Made by a program: the position numbers and the translations under genes. Shown here in pieces: positions 1-7,303 of a stretch of 13,624 nucleotides of DNA (the stretch's first letter is position 1; each line of letters opens with the position of its first letter). Source of the DNA: Kaiparowitsia sp041742695 (GTDB taxonomy: Bacteria; Cyanobacteriota; Cyanobacteriia; Elainellales; Elainellaceae); assembly GCA_041742695.1 (NCBI GenBank), contig JBGTOF010000062.1, positions 1 through 13,624 on the forward strand, read 5' to 3'. Under the pieces are notes generated by a model. That model worked only from the letters and a program-made list of their open reading frames with translations, did not search any database and was not told the origin of the DNA.

Positions 1-244
1 ATGACCGTCTGAATGATGACTAAATGATGACCAATACAACTGAATAAAACTGACCAAAGTGTACAGCCTTGACCCCCCGCCCATCGCAAAACCCGATGAG
101 ATTGGGCGAGATCGCGTATCCTGGTAGCAGTTGCACCGCTAGTCAGATCATCAGCTCACGAGTTTGGTAAACCGTTTAACCCCTAGCTGCGAGCGATCGC
201 GTCCCCTCAGCGATTGCTGCGCCGTCTACGTGACAGGATGCATT
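1..244. other. Upstream intergenic region with TGAC-rich short repeats
   Basis: No gene is visible before the first coding region. The first 75 bases contain a 9-base direct repeat, AATGATGAC, at 12-20 and 23-31 (11-base period). Further TGAC words occur near 2, 51 and 69, so related words recur at roughly helical spacing. This could be regulatory or the decayed end of a neighbouring gene. No convincing -10/-35 pair was found. Confidence 0.3.
235..238 (+). promoter_or_regulatory. Ribosome binding site that decides the start of the cNMP-domain gene
   Basis: AGGA lies six bases before the ATG at 245. The reading frame stays open upstream to a TTG at 164, but that codon has no Shine-Dalgarno sequence and the added 27 residues look non-conserved. 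The site therefore favours 245 as the real start. Confidence 0.55.
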
Positions 245-781
245 ATGAGAAAAGCACTGTATCTGTTAGCTGCCATCAGCGATCGCGACTTTGAATGGCT
301 GCTGAGCGTGGGCAAACACCAAGCGGTGGCCGCTGGGCAAGACCTGATCTTGGAAGGAAACCCTATCAACGCGCTTTATATTGTGCTCAGCGGCATATTT
401 TCGGTATCCGTTGAAGGGCTGGGCGGCAACGAACTCGCCCGCATCTCAACCGGAGAAGTGCTGGGTGAGATTTCGTTTATTGACGCGCGATCGCCCACCG
501 CCACTGTGCGCGCGGTTGAAGACGCCGTGGTGTGGGCCATCCCCCGCTCCCAGCTCATCGCTAAGCTGTCGCAAGATGTGGCGTTTTCATCTCACTTCTA
601 TCGGGCGATCGCCACCTTTTTGTCCGATCGCCTTCGCAACACTCTGAGTCGCCTTGGCTACAATAACGATTTTCCACCCGAAATAGACAAAAACGACGCC
701 CTAAACCCTACGATAGAAGGCAACCTAGGGCTAGCAAAAGCGCGGCTCGACTGGCTACTCAGCCACCAGCCGCATAGCTAA
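245..781 (+). CDS. Stand-alone cyclic-nucleotide-binding-like domain protein
   Basis: A 178-residue soluble protein that is mostly one cNMP-binding (CAP_ED) beta-barrel, about residues 10-125. The barrel pattern is visible: a glycine turn at LSG (48-50), a GEVLGEISF stretch (70-78) and the closing TATVRA (85-90). The region after about 125 is short and helical. No helix-turn-helix can be seen, so this is unlikely to be a DNA-binding Crp/Fnr factor. In canonical cAMP sites the phosphate cassette reads GE(x8)R(S/A)A. Here the Arg position appears to be Pro84 and the next residue Thr85, so cyclic-nucleotide binding is doubtful. The ATG at 245 was chosen for its AGGA site. Family assignment is firm; role unknown. 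It could be a degenerate sensor or a partner of another protein. Confidence 0.8.
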   Translation: MRKALYLLAAISDRDFEWLLSVGKHQAVAAGQDLILEGNPINALYIVLSGIFSVSVEGLGGNELARISTGEVLGEISFIDARSPTATVRAVEDAVVWAIPRSQLIAKLSQDVAFSSHFYRAIATFLSDRLRNTLSRLGYNNDFPPEIDKNDALNPTIEGNLGLAKARLDWLLSHQPHS

Positions 782-948
782 GCGGATCTCTCTTAGACCA
801 ATGGACTAGACCAATGGGCCTCGGCTCATTGCCTGAGTTAAGCCAGAGTGGGAAACGCCCTCTACCAGGACTTGCTTCATTGCGCGTCATTCCTCCCTGC
901 CCCTGTTTGCAACCGTTAACGTTGCGCCCTGTCCCGGTTAATATTGCT

Positions 949-1779
949 ATGCACCTATCCCAAGCCCGACTGCACTTTCAGCAAGAAGCGCAGCGCCCCG
1001 ACGCCGACATTGACCTGGCAAAAGCCTCCCTCTACCTCGCCCAAGAAGAATATCCTGACCTAGAGCCCGCCAAATACTTGCAGCAGCTTGATCGCATGGC
1101 CGCTGCCGTGGCCGCGCAGTTGCCCTCGCCCCGTTATCCCCTGCGGGTGATTCAGACCATTAACGACTATCTGTATGGCAGCCTTGGCTTTGTGGGCAAT
1201 GCAGACGATTACTACGACCCGCGCAATAGCTATCTGAACCAAGTGCTAGAGCGTCAGACGGGGATTCCTATCACGGTGTCGCTGGTGTATCTGGAACTGG
1301 CAAAGCGGATTGAGTTTCCCATGGTGGGTGTGGGCATGCCCGGCCACTTTCTGATCCGCCCCGTGGTCGATGACATGATGGTGTTTGTTGATCCGTTTCA
1401 TCAAGGCGAGGTGCTGTTTCCTGAAGATTGCGAGGTACGCTTGCAGGAAGTCTTTGGGCATCCGGTGGGGTTGCGGCCAGAGTTTTTAGCTCCGGTCACG
1501 GCACGGCACTATCTGGCACGAATGCTGACCAACCTCAAGCTGATTTATTTAAATGAGCAAGACTTAGAGCGGACGTTGGCGATGGTGGAGCGGCTGCTGG
1601 TGCTGTTTCCAGATGACGCAACAGAACGGCGCGATCGCGGCCTAATCTATTACCAACTTGACCGCTGGCGCGAAGCCGTGCTTGATCTAGAGGTGTATCT
1701 CGATGGGGACGCCTCTGCCCAAGATGCCCCTGCCATTCGCCAACTGGTCGATCAAATCAAAGGCCACGACCCGACATAA
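949..1779 (+). CDS. SirB1 family protein (transglutaminase-like core with TPR tail)
   Basis: A 276-residue soluble protein of the SirB1/Transglut_core2 family. Residues about 20-160 form the transglutaminase-like core. They include the family block GSLGFVGNADDYYDPRNSY (77-95), GIPITVSLVYLELAKR (105-120), MPGHFLIR (130-137) with the conserved His133, and FVDPF (146-150) with Asp148. No cysteine sits at the nucleophile position of classical transglutaminases, which fits the family, whose members are not known to be active proteases or transglutaminases. Residues about 188-255 are two TPR-like helical pairs, suggesting protein binding. The frame is open back to an ATG at 814, but those 45 residues are proline-rich and unlike the family. 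The ATG at 949 gives a length close to E. coli SirB1. No clear ribosome site precedes either start. Molecular function unknown. Confidence 0.85.
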   Translation: MHLSQARLHFQQEAQRPDADIDLAKASLYLAQEEYPDLEPAKYLQQLDRMAAAVAAQLPSPRYPLRVIQTINDYLYGSLGFVGNADDYYDPRNSYLNQVLERQTGIPITVSLVYLELAKRIEFPMVGVGMPGHFLIRPVVDDMMVFVDPFHQGEVLFPEDCEVRLQEVFGHPVGLRPEFLAPVTARHYLARMLTNLKLIYLNEQDLERTLAMVERLLVLFPDDATERRDRGLIYYQLDRWREAVLDLEVYLDGDASAQDAPAIRQLVDQIKGHDPT

Positions 1780-2018
1780 TCAGCTCGGGTTGCTTGAACT
1801 AGTCAGCCTGGGTAATAGGTTGGGTCGTTGGAGAGTGTCAATGCCTAAACCGTTTTCTACCTAATGCAGAAATTTGAATTAGAACAGCGAGGAGGGTTGC
1901 GGTGTCGGGCACCTCGGCGCATCAACGCGATGTTTTGTATCAACTAATGCTGTGTCTTACCCCACATCTTTTTACAGTAGCAATTGGCTTTGGCTCACTG
2001 GCTTTTTGTTGACTCGCT

Positions 2019-2912
2019 ATGCCCCACCCCTCAATTCAGCTAACCGATCAGTCAATTCTGCAATATCAGACTGACGGGTTTTTGATTTTTGATCAATTTA
2101 TTGATTTGGATTTGGTAGGGCGGTTGCGCGATCGCATCCAGCCGCTCTTTCACGGCGAATTTGAGACGGGGGTGTATCCCGATGAGTGGTATTGGCGACC
2201 GGGGCTAAGCCTGCCCGATGTAACACGCGAAATTTGTAATGCTTGGAAGTGCGATCGCACGGTGGCGAGTGTGGCGCTTTCTGCCGAAGTGGGTCGCCTA
2301 AGCGCCCTGCTTGCGGGATGGCCGGGTGCCCGTATTGGGCAAGACAGCCTATGGTATAAGCCCCCCGACGGCGGCAAAGAAATTGCCTTGCACCAAGACG
2401 GCGCCTTTATCGACTATCTCGCCCCGGCAGAAATGGTGACCTGCTGGATTGCGCTGGATGATGTCAGTGTGGATATCGGTACGCTGCAATACGTGCGCGG
2501 TTCGCACCGCTGGCCGCTGCTATCGGTCGAGGGGGAATTCCACGCGCCCCAAAAAGACTACCGTTGGGCGATGGCAGAAACCGCCCGAGCGGCTGGGGTT
2601 AGCCATCCCGATATTGTTTCGGTGACGATTCCAGCGGGCGGCTGTGCCTTTCACCACGGGCTAACCTGGCACGGCTCGGGCAAAAACCTTAGCCCGACTC
2701 AACCACGCCGCAGTTTGGGCATTCATACCTTAAGTTCTGCCGCTTGCTTTAGCGAGGTTCCGGCAGGCTACATTTATGGGCGCTATCGTCAGGTCAACAG
2801 CACCCAGATGGATGAGTCGTTTTTCCCGATTCTGTGGACGCAGGATGGCTATCGTTCGCCCCATCTGGCGACCTATTGTGAGGACGCGATCGCCCCCTAT
2901 GCGCTGGCTTAA
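2019..2912 (+). CDS. Phytanoyl-CoA dioxygenase (PHYH) family oxygenase
   Basis: A 297-residue protein with the double-stranded beta-helix pattern of Fe(II)/2-oxoglutarate oxygenases of the PHYH family. The iron triad is visible: the HxD motif His125-Gln-Asp127 in ALHQDGAF, and the distal histidine His218 in TWHGSGKN, which is the HGSGxN motif typical of the family. The nearby arginines 230-231 (RRSLGIHT) are candidates for binding the 2-oxoglutarate carboxylate. TLQYVRGSHRWPL (155-167) is the family's conserved Gly-Ser-His segment. The N-terminus (residues 13-45) matches the usual opening in which a helix precedes 'DGFLIFDQFID'. The substrate cannot be told: family members hydroxylate lipids, amino-acid derivatives and natural products. 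The gene is isolated, with 239 bp before it and a convergent hydrolase after it. No signal peptide. Confidence 0.88.
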   Translation: MPHPSIQLTDQSILQYQTDGFLIFDQFIDLDLVGRLRDRIQPLFHGEFETGVYPDEWYWRPGLSLPDVTREICNAWKCDRTVASVALSAEVGRLSALLAGWPGARIGQDSLWYKPPDGGKEIALHQDGAFIDYLAPAEMVTCWIALDDVSVDIGTLQYVRGSHRWPLLSVEGEFHAPQKDYRWAMAETARAAGVSHPDIVSVTIPAGGCAFHHGLTWHGSGKNLSPTQPRRSLGIHTLSSAACFSEVPAGYIYGRYRQVNSTQMDESFFPILWTQDGYRSPHLATYCEDAIAPYALA

Positions 2913-2962
2913 TCTAGCGCGGTCGTCAAAACAGGGTCAAACGGTTGCAGAATGCGTCGGCA

Positions 2963-3988
2963 CTACACAAACTGCCGCAAGGCCCAGTGCCAAACCGCAT
3001 AGCCGCTAGGGTTTAGGTGGAGCCCGTCTGTGGTGAGATCAGGGCGCAGGTTATCTTGATGGTCGGTAAAAAAGGTCTGCAAATCCACAAACTGCGCGTT
3101 TTCTTGCTGGGCGATCGCCCGCAGGTTGCTGTTAAGTTGGCGGATGCGATCGCTCGATAGCTCGGGCAGGCGCGTTGGCAAGATGGAATAGAGCACCACT
3201 TGCGCGTCGGGATGCTGCTGCCGCAATTGCTGCGCGATTTGCTGCAAGTTGCCCAGCACGGTGGCATCTGACTCCCCTCGCCGCAGGTCGTTGATGCCCA
3301 CCATCACATGAATCGTATCAGGGCGGGTGTCGTCAAAGGCTGAGAGGCGCTGCAGCACACCGCCGCTGGTGTCTCCCGAAATGCCCTGATTAAGCCAGAA
3401 GCGATCGCCCGAGAGCCGCTCTGGCGGATACCACTGGCTAATGGAGTCGCCCACCAAAATCGACAGGCGGTTGTTGCCTTGCCCATATGCCATTGAACGA
3501 GCCTCTTGTGCCAGCAGGTCAATCCACTGTTCGTGGGTGGGCTGCGTTTTGGCATTCACCCAGCTTTCATAAAAGCTGCTGGTAGGCAGGCGTGTATAGG
3601 TTTTGCCCGCTTGCAGCGCCATTTGACGCTGTTGATACAGTTGACTGCCCGAGCCGGGGCGTGGCACGGGCAACGGTAGCAAATCTTGATAGGCCAATTC
3701 AGGCAGCACCACATCTGCGTTGCCACGAAAGGCCGTGGGCAGCAGGTCGTTGGCAATGGGCGGGCGGGGGGTGGGCTGTGCGATGGGGCGGCGGTAGCGA
3801 GCACGGGTTGCGTGTTCAGGGGCGATCGCCTCAGGACGACTCACGGTGATTCTCGCTGCCTGAGGGGCGATCGCCCCATCGTCTCGACTTCCGGCCCGAG
3901 ACTGCACTGCTAACGGCTGGTCTGGTTCTGCCCCATCGCTTAGGGCTGTGGCCAATAGGCTCGCCGCTAACATGACTAAATCACTCAT
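2963..3988 (-). CDS. SGNH/GDSL family hydrolase, probably exported
   Basis: A 341-residue protein whose C-terminal half (about 172-341) is an SGNH esterase/acyl-hydrolase domain. Block I is VGDSISQW with nucleophile Ser182. Block II is NQGISGDTS with oxyanion Gly202/Gly205. Block III is VGINDL with Asn233. Block V is DGLHLNPSGY with Asp321 and His324. All four catalytic landmarks are intact. The N-terminus (about 1-20) is short and hydrophobic and may be a signal peptide or membrane anchor. Residues about 20-110 are rich in Pro, Ala and Arg and look like a disordered linker. Residues 138-170 before the catalytic fold (SFYESWVNAKTQ onwards) probably belong to it. A strong AGGAG lies 6 bases before the ATG. 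Substrate unknown. It converges with the PHYH gene, leaving 50 bp between their stops and no clear terminator. Confidence 0.87.
   Translation of the reverse strand: MSDLVMLAASLLATALSDGAEPDQPLAVQSRAGSRDDGAIAPQAARITVSRPEAIAPEHATRARYRRPIAQPTPRPPIANDLLPTAFRGNADVVLPELAYQDLLPLPVPRPGSGSQLYQQRQMALQAGKTYTRLPTSSFYESWVNAKTQPTHEQWIDLLAQEARSMAYGQGNNRLSILVGDSISQWYPPERLSGDRFWLNQGISGDTSGGVLQRLSAFDDTRPDTIHVMVGINDLRRGESDATVLGNLQQIAQQLRQQHPDAQVVLYSILPTRLPELSSDRIRQLNSNLRAIAQQENAQFVDLQTFFTDHQDNLRPDLTTDGLHLNPSGYAVWHWALRQFV
3818..3877. repeat. Inverted pair of HIP1-centred repeats inside the GDSL gene
   Basis: Two near-copies of a GGGGCGATCGCC-TCAGG unit face each other: left arm about 3819-3835, right arm about 3859-3877, separated by 23 bases. 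The right arm has two extra G. They encode the repeated AIAP peptide in the disordered linker of the hydrolase. The arms could form a cruciform, or simply reflect spread of HIP1-containing sequence in an unconstrained linker. Confidence 0.5.
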
Positions 3989-3994
3989 GCCTCA

Positions 3995-3999
3995 CTCCT
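3995..3999 (-). promoter_or_regulatory. Strong ribosome binding site of the GDSL hydrolase
   Basis: On the minus strand AGGAG lies six bases before the ATG at 3988. It is one of the two clear Shine-Dalgarno sequences among the minus-strand genes and fixes that start. Confidence 0.65.
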
Positions 4000-4171
4000 G
4001 ATGACGGTAAAGAATGGCCGCAGCCCTGCATACCTGTTAACCGCAGGCGCAGCCATATCTTCTTTTCACAGCCCGGAACAGCCACGTCAGGAGTATTTCA
4101 GGTGAATGACGAAAATAATTTACAAATCGATGAGGCAAACCTGGGTCGCTGCCATTCGACAGAGATGGGTG

Positions 4172-4642
4172 TTAAACCGGCGAATTGATGAGCCCAGGAT
4201 GGTCTTGCGGTCTGCTGCCGGGTGCTGGCCAGTGAAACCGGCGATCGCTCTCTAAAATGGGGCGATCGTTAATGCTGGCCTCTCGCCGCCGCATCAAACC
4301 ACTCTCGGCAAACTCCCAGTTTTCGTTGCCATAGGCGCGATACCACTGGCCCGCATCATCATGCCATTCGTACTGAAACCGCACCGCAATCCGGGTTTCA
4401 CCAAAGGCCCATAGTTCTTTCACTAGGCGATAGTCAAGCTCCTTGTCCCATTTGCGCTGCAGAAATGCCCGAATCGCATCACGACCCTGGAGAATTTCTG
4501 CCCGGTTGCGCCAGTGGCTATCTTCGGTATAAGCCAGCGCGACTCGGTCGGGGTCACGACTATTCCATGCATCTTCAGCCATGCGAACTTTGGCGATCGC
4601 ACTCTCTTGAGTAAACGGGGGAACAAGCGATTTCAGAGTCAT
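4172..4642 (-). CDS. DUF1348 / SnoaL-like (NTF2 fold) small protein
   Basis: A 156-residue soluble protein resembling the DUF1348 group of the NTF2/SnoaL superfamily. Characteristic stretches are PPFTQESAIAKVRMAEDAWN (8-27), the segment ending EDSHWRNR (40-47), GRDAIRAFLQRKW (53-65), YRLVKELWAFGETRIAVRF (71-89), and the basic, acidic tail NDRPILESDRRFHW (125-138). This fold usually forms a conical pocket for a small ligand, but no reaction is established for the group. The frame is open to a TTG at 4690. The ATG at 4642 was preferred because the family similarity begins just after it and TTG is a poor initiator. It lies 126 bp downstream of cynS on the same strand, beyond a possible weak terminator, so it may or may not be in the cyn transcript. 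Confidence 0.8.
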   Translation of the reverse strand: MTLKSLVPPFTQESAIAKVRMAEDAWNSRDPDRVALAYTEDSHWRNRAEILQGRDAIRAFLQRKWDKELDYRLVKELWAFGETRIAVRFQYEWHDDAGQWYRAYGNENWEFAESGLMRRREASINDRPILESDRRFHWPAPGSRPQDHPGLINSPV

Positions 4643-4704
4643 CTTGAATACATCACGCAACAGGTAAGCAACGGAAAGGCTGCCAGCCAATGACCAACAG
4701 CCTT

Positions 4705-4734
4705 AAAACACAAGGGTCATAGGCTCTATTGACC
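4705..4734 (-). terminator. Possible weak terminator after cynS
   Basis: About 35 bases past the cynS stop, the minus strand forms GGTC-A-ATAG / AGC loop / CTAT-GACC: an 8-bp stem with one bulged A and a three-base loop. It is followed by CTTGTGTTTT. The stem is A/T-rich in its upper half and the T-tract is interrupted, so termination may be partial. Confidence 0.35.
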
Positions 4735-4768
4735 AGAGGCAAACCCCTACAAACAGGCAGGGCGCTCC

Positions 4769-5209
4769 TTACCACTTCTTATAGGGAAGGAACTTGCCAC
4801 ACATCACTACCTTGACGCGATCGCCCTTAGGGTCTTCCTCCTTCTCCACATCAATTGTGAAATCGATCGCACTCATAATGCCGTCGCCAAACTTCTCATG
4901 AATCACCGTCTTGAGCGGCATCCCATACACCTGCATAATCTCGTAAAACCGATAGATTAGCGGATCGGTGGGAATCACCGGCTCCAGTGAGCCCTTCACG
5001 GGGTATTCCATCAGCGCCTCAATCAGTGACGAATCCGCACCCAGCGCCTCTACAATCTTGGTCGCCTCTTCTTTCGAAGCACTCGCCTGACGATACACCA
5101 CCGAGGCAATCCATACTTCATCACAGCCAACCTTAGCTTCCAAATCCGCAAACGTTAGCCCTGCCGCCTTTTTCGCAGCTAACAGTTGTTCAGTTACAGC
5201 AGACGTCAT
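4769..5209 (-). CDS. cynS: Cyanate hydratase (cyanase)
   Basis: Cyanase catalyses the bicarbonate-dependent breakdown of cyanate to ammonia and CO2 (via carbamate) in the cytoplasm; the known enzyme is a homodecamer. The 146-residue protein has both family parts: an N-terminal helical domain (about 1-75) resembling a helix-turn-helix fold, and the C-terminal catalytic domain. The active-site residues of the E. coli enzyme (Arg96, Glu99, Ser122) are all present as Arg87 and Glu90 in YRFYEIM, and Ser113 in DGIMSAIDF. The ending GKFLPYKKW is typical. The frame opens further upstream. The ATG at 5209 has GAGG eight bases before it, while the ATG at 5215 would leave only two bases, so 5209 is preferred. 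It is last in the cynABD-S order, separated from cynD by a repeat-bearing gap, so it may have its own promoter. Confidence 0.97.
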   Translation of the reverse strand: MTSAVTEQLLAAKKAAGLTFADLEAKVGCDEVWIASVVYRQASASKEEATKIVEALGADSSLIEALMEYPVKGSLEPVIPTDPLIYRFYEIMQVYGMPLKTVIHEKFGDGIMSAIDFTIDVEKEEDPKGDRVKVVMCGKFLPYKKW

Positions 5210-5344
5210 ACTCATATCCTCGTTACTAAATTCACTGCAATAAGTCAGGCACGTCACTCCCAGCAGGGAGCTTAAAGGTAACGTATCCCCTTAAGAGGGT
5301 TACTAAGTACACATAAGTCCTCAAAGTAGACCTTCCCGGGGATT

Positions 5345-5421
5345 GATCCCCCCTTAGCCCCCCTTTCTAAGGGGGGAAATGGATTCAAAGTCCCCCTTTT
5401 TAAGGGGGACTTAGGGGGATC
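5345..5421. repeat. C/G-rich double-hairpin repeat between cynD and cynS
   Basis: A 77-bp imperfect palindrome opens GATCCCCCC and closes GGGGGATC. Inside, each half forms its own hairpin: CCCCCC-TTTCTAA-GGGGGG near 5358-5376 and a perfect AGTCCCCC-TTTTTAA-GGGGGACT near 5389-5411. A further small inverted repeat, GGGGAT-TG-ATCCCC, abuts it at 5338-5351. Dispersed repeats of this style (runs of CCCCC(T)TAA/TTAAGGGGG) are familiar in cyanobacterial intergenic DNA. Read as protein it gives a PPKSPLKRG-like string, which should not be annotated as a gene. Lying inside the cyn operon, it may stabilise or process the mRNA, or weaken read-through into cynS. Confidence 0.8.
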
Positions 5422-5504
5422 TCCCAAGATGTAGCCGATGCCAACAAGATCTGTGCACTTAGTAGCCTTAAAAGGGGGCAGAGGGTAAGAGGCCAATGGC
5501 GAGT

Positions 5505-6389
5505 CTATCGACTCATCCGAGCTTCTTCCACTGCCCGCGTCTCTCGGAACAAGTGGCTCTCCATTTCCGCCTTCAGCGCGTGATAAGCAGGATGCTGCTC
5601 AATCGTTTCGCGGTTACGGGGTCGGGGAAATGGCACCTCTAGCACCTCATCCACCCGCGCCGCAGGCCCTCGCGTCATCATCACAATGCGATCCGATAGC
5701 AGCAGCGCTTCATCAATACTGTGGGTAATCATAATTACTGTCTTGCGCTGCTGTTCCCAAATCCGCTCCACTTCGTCTTGCAAGAAGCCCCGCGTCAGCG
5801 CATCCAACGCCCCAAACGGTTCATCCATCAGCAAGATTTGCGGGTTAATGGCCAGAGCGCGGGCAATTCCCACCCGCTGGCGCATCCCGCCAGAAAGCTC
5901 ATGCGGGTGTTTTCTCTCTGCACCCGTCAGCCCGACGAGCTGAATGTATTCTTTGATGATGCGATTTGCACCTTTAGTAGATAGGCTTGGATCCACCGTC
6001 TCCACTGCAAAGCGCAGGTTCTCCTCCACCGTCATCCAGGGCATGAGTGCATAGCTTTGAAACACCATGCCCCGATCTGGCCCCGGCCCAGTGATGGGTG
6101 CCCCATTCAGCAAAATATCGCCTTCAGAAATGGGGCTAAGCCCGGCAATCATGTTCAACAGCGTAGATTTGCCGCAGCCAGAGGGGCCGATAATTGAGAC
6201 GAACGTATTCGGCTCAATCTCTAAACTAATGTCCTGAATCGCCACAAAGTCTCGACTGGTTTTGCCAGAGAGCTGGTTAAACAACCCGCGCTTGCCTGGA
6301 AACACCTTAGACACATTGCGGATAGACAACTGAGGCAGCGGAGATACCTGATCGGTAGGTAGAATACTATTCACAGATGCTGATCTCAT
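5505..6389 (-). CDS. cynD: Cyanate/nitrate-type ABC transporter ATP-binding protein
   Basis: A 294-residue ATPase of the NitT/TauT (NrtD/CynD) family that powers import with CynA and CynB on the inner face of the plasma membrane. All motifs are present in order: Walker A GPSGCGKST (68-76), Q-loop Gln111 in MVFQSYALMPW, signature LSGGMRQR (165-172), Walker B ILLMDEP (185-191), the D-loop GALD (193-196) and H-loop His223 in MITHSIDEA. The family has a regulatory-free single-ATPase form (NrtD) and a fused form (NrtC); this is the single form. An N-terminal extension of about 20 residues precedes the first strand. Its ATG overlaps the cynB stop by four bases (ATGA), indicating translational coupling. 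Cyanate rather than nitrate is inferred from the adjacent cyanase gene. Confidence 0.92.
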   Translation of the reverse strand: MRSASVNSILPTDQVSPLPQLSIRNVSKVFPGKRGLFNQLSGKTSRDFVAIQDISLEIEPNTFVSIIGPSGCGKSTLLNMIAGLSPISEGDILLNGAPITGPGPDRGMVFQSYALMPWMTVEENLRFAVETVDPSLSTKGANRIIKEYIQLVGLTGAERKHPHELSGGMRQRVGIARALAINPQILLMDEPFGALDALTRGFLQDEVERIWEQQRKTVIMITHSIDEALLLSDRIVMMTRGPAARVDEVLEVPFPRPRNRETIEQHPAYHALKAEMESHLFRETRAVEEARMSR

Positions 6390-7225
6390 GAGTTTCGACC
6401 AAATGCAACAAACTTCTCAAGAGCCGCAAACAAACTATCGAGCAGCAAACCGACTGAGCCAATAATGAAAATCGCAACCAAAATATTCGGAATGGATAGG
6501 TTATTCCACTCGTTCCAGATAAAATAGCCCAGCCCTGTACCCAGCAGCATTTCTGCAGCCACAATCACCAGCCAGGCAATGCCCATGCTGATGCGCAACC
6601 CCGACACAATGTTGGGCAGCGCCGCTGGAACAATCACCTTGAAAATGGTGCGCAAGCGAGACGCACCCAGCGTGTTCGCCACATCCAAATAGTCTTTATC
6701 CACACTGGCAACCCCAAACGCAGTGTTAATCAGCGTCGGCCAAATGCTGGAAATAAAGATGACAAAAATTCCAGTCTTCTCAGAATCTCGCAGCAAGTAG
6801 AGTCCAAGCGGCAACCAGGCTAAGGGCGACACGGGCTTTAACAGTTGCATATAGGGGTTAAACGCTTTATAGGCAACTGGCGAAATGCCGATGACGATTC
6901 CGATGGGGATTGCCACGAGTGATGCCAGGATGTAGCCGATGGCAACGCGCCGCAAACTGATCAACAAGTTCCAACCAATTCCCAAATCATTCGGCCCATT
7001 ATCAAAAAAGGGATTGGTGACCCACCACCACAATTCCTTAAAGGTGGCGCTTGCAGTCGGCACCCCTCGAGTAAACCACTCAGCCCGGGCACCCACTTCC
7101 CAAAACAGTAAGAACAATCCTAAGGAGGATAAGAATACAATGAGCGCTCTCACATTTTCATTTTGAAATGGAGAGTTCTGCTTGCTGTCTCTTCCTAGCC
7201 CAGTCGTGGCGTTGCTTAGCGCCAT
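6386..7225 (-). CDS. cynB: Cyanate/nitrate-type ABC transporter permease
   Basis: A 279-residue membrane protein of the NrtB/CynB (binding-protein-dependent transport, BPD) family. After a polar N-terminus (1-25), hydrophobic segments occur at about 27-45, 95-117, 133-146, 152-172, 212-233 and 247-266, consistent with six spans. The cytoplasmic EAA-like loop is DVANTLGASRLRTIFKVIVP (181-200), with Gly187 and the Pro200/Pro204 pair; it docks to CynD. It would form the channel as a dimer. A strong GGAGGT precedes the ATG. There are 78 bp between the cynA stop and this start, with no clear terminator, so it is read as the second gene of the operon. A related nitrate or aliphatic sulfonate transporter is the main alternative, made less likely by cynS nearby. 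Confidence 0.92.
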   Translation of the reverse strand: MALSNATTGLGRDSKQNSPFQNENVRALIVFLSSLGLFLLFWEVGARAEWFTRGVPTASATFKELWWWVTNPFFDNGPNDLGIGWNLLISLRRVAIGYILASLVAIPIGIVIGISPVAYKAFNPYMQLLKPVSPLAWLPLGLYLLRDSEKTGIFVIFISSIWPTLINTAFGVASVDKDYLDVANTLGASRLRTIFKVIVPAALPNIVSGLRISMGIAWLVIVAAEMLLGTGLGYFIWNEWNNLSIPNILVAIFIIGSVGLLLDSLFAALEKFVAFGRNS

Positions 7226-7233
7226 GACGCGAT

Positions 7234-7239
7234 ACCTCC
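7234..7239 (-). promoter_or_regulatory. Ribosome binding site of cynB
   Basis: On the minus strand GGAGGT lies eight bases before the ATG at 7225. It is near-consensus and the strongest Shine-Dalgarno site in the window, supporting independent re-initiation after cynA. Confidence 0.65.
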
Positions 7240-7303
7240 GTATAATGTGACCAATGTGACTAGACTGCGATGCAGAATGCGGCTAAATCTGTGGCTCGGC
7301 GCT

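Noticed and set aside
164..244. Longer N-terminus of the cNMP-domain protein from TTG 164
   Set aside because: No ribosome site at 164, non-conserved Cys/Arg-rich residues, and a good AGGA site before ATG 245.
814..948. Longer N-terminus of the SirB1-family protein from ATG 814
   Set aside because: The extra 45 residues are proline-rich with no family similarity; the shorter form matches the family length.
1769..1790. ACCCGA/TCGGGT stem around the SirB1-family stop codon as a terminator
   Set aside because: The stem is six pairs with a ten-base loop, it includes the stop codon, and no T-tract follows.
5272..5496. 74-codon open frame between cynS and cynD on the minus strand
   Set aside because: Its protein is read from the palindromic C/G-rich repeat (PPKSPLKRG-like string), a known kind of false gene in cyanobacteria, and it has no ribosome site or family features.
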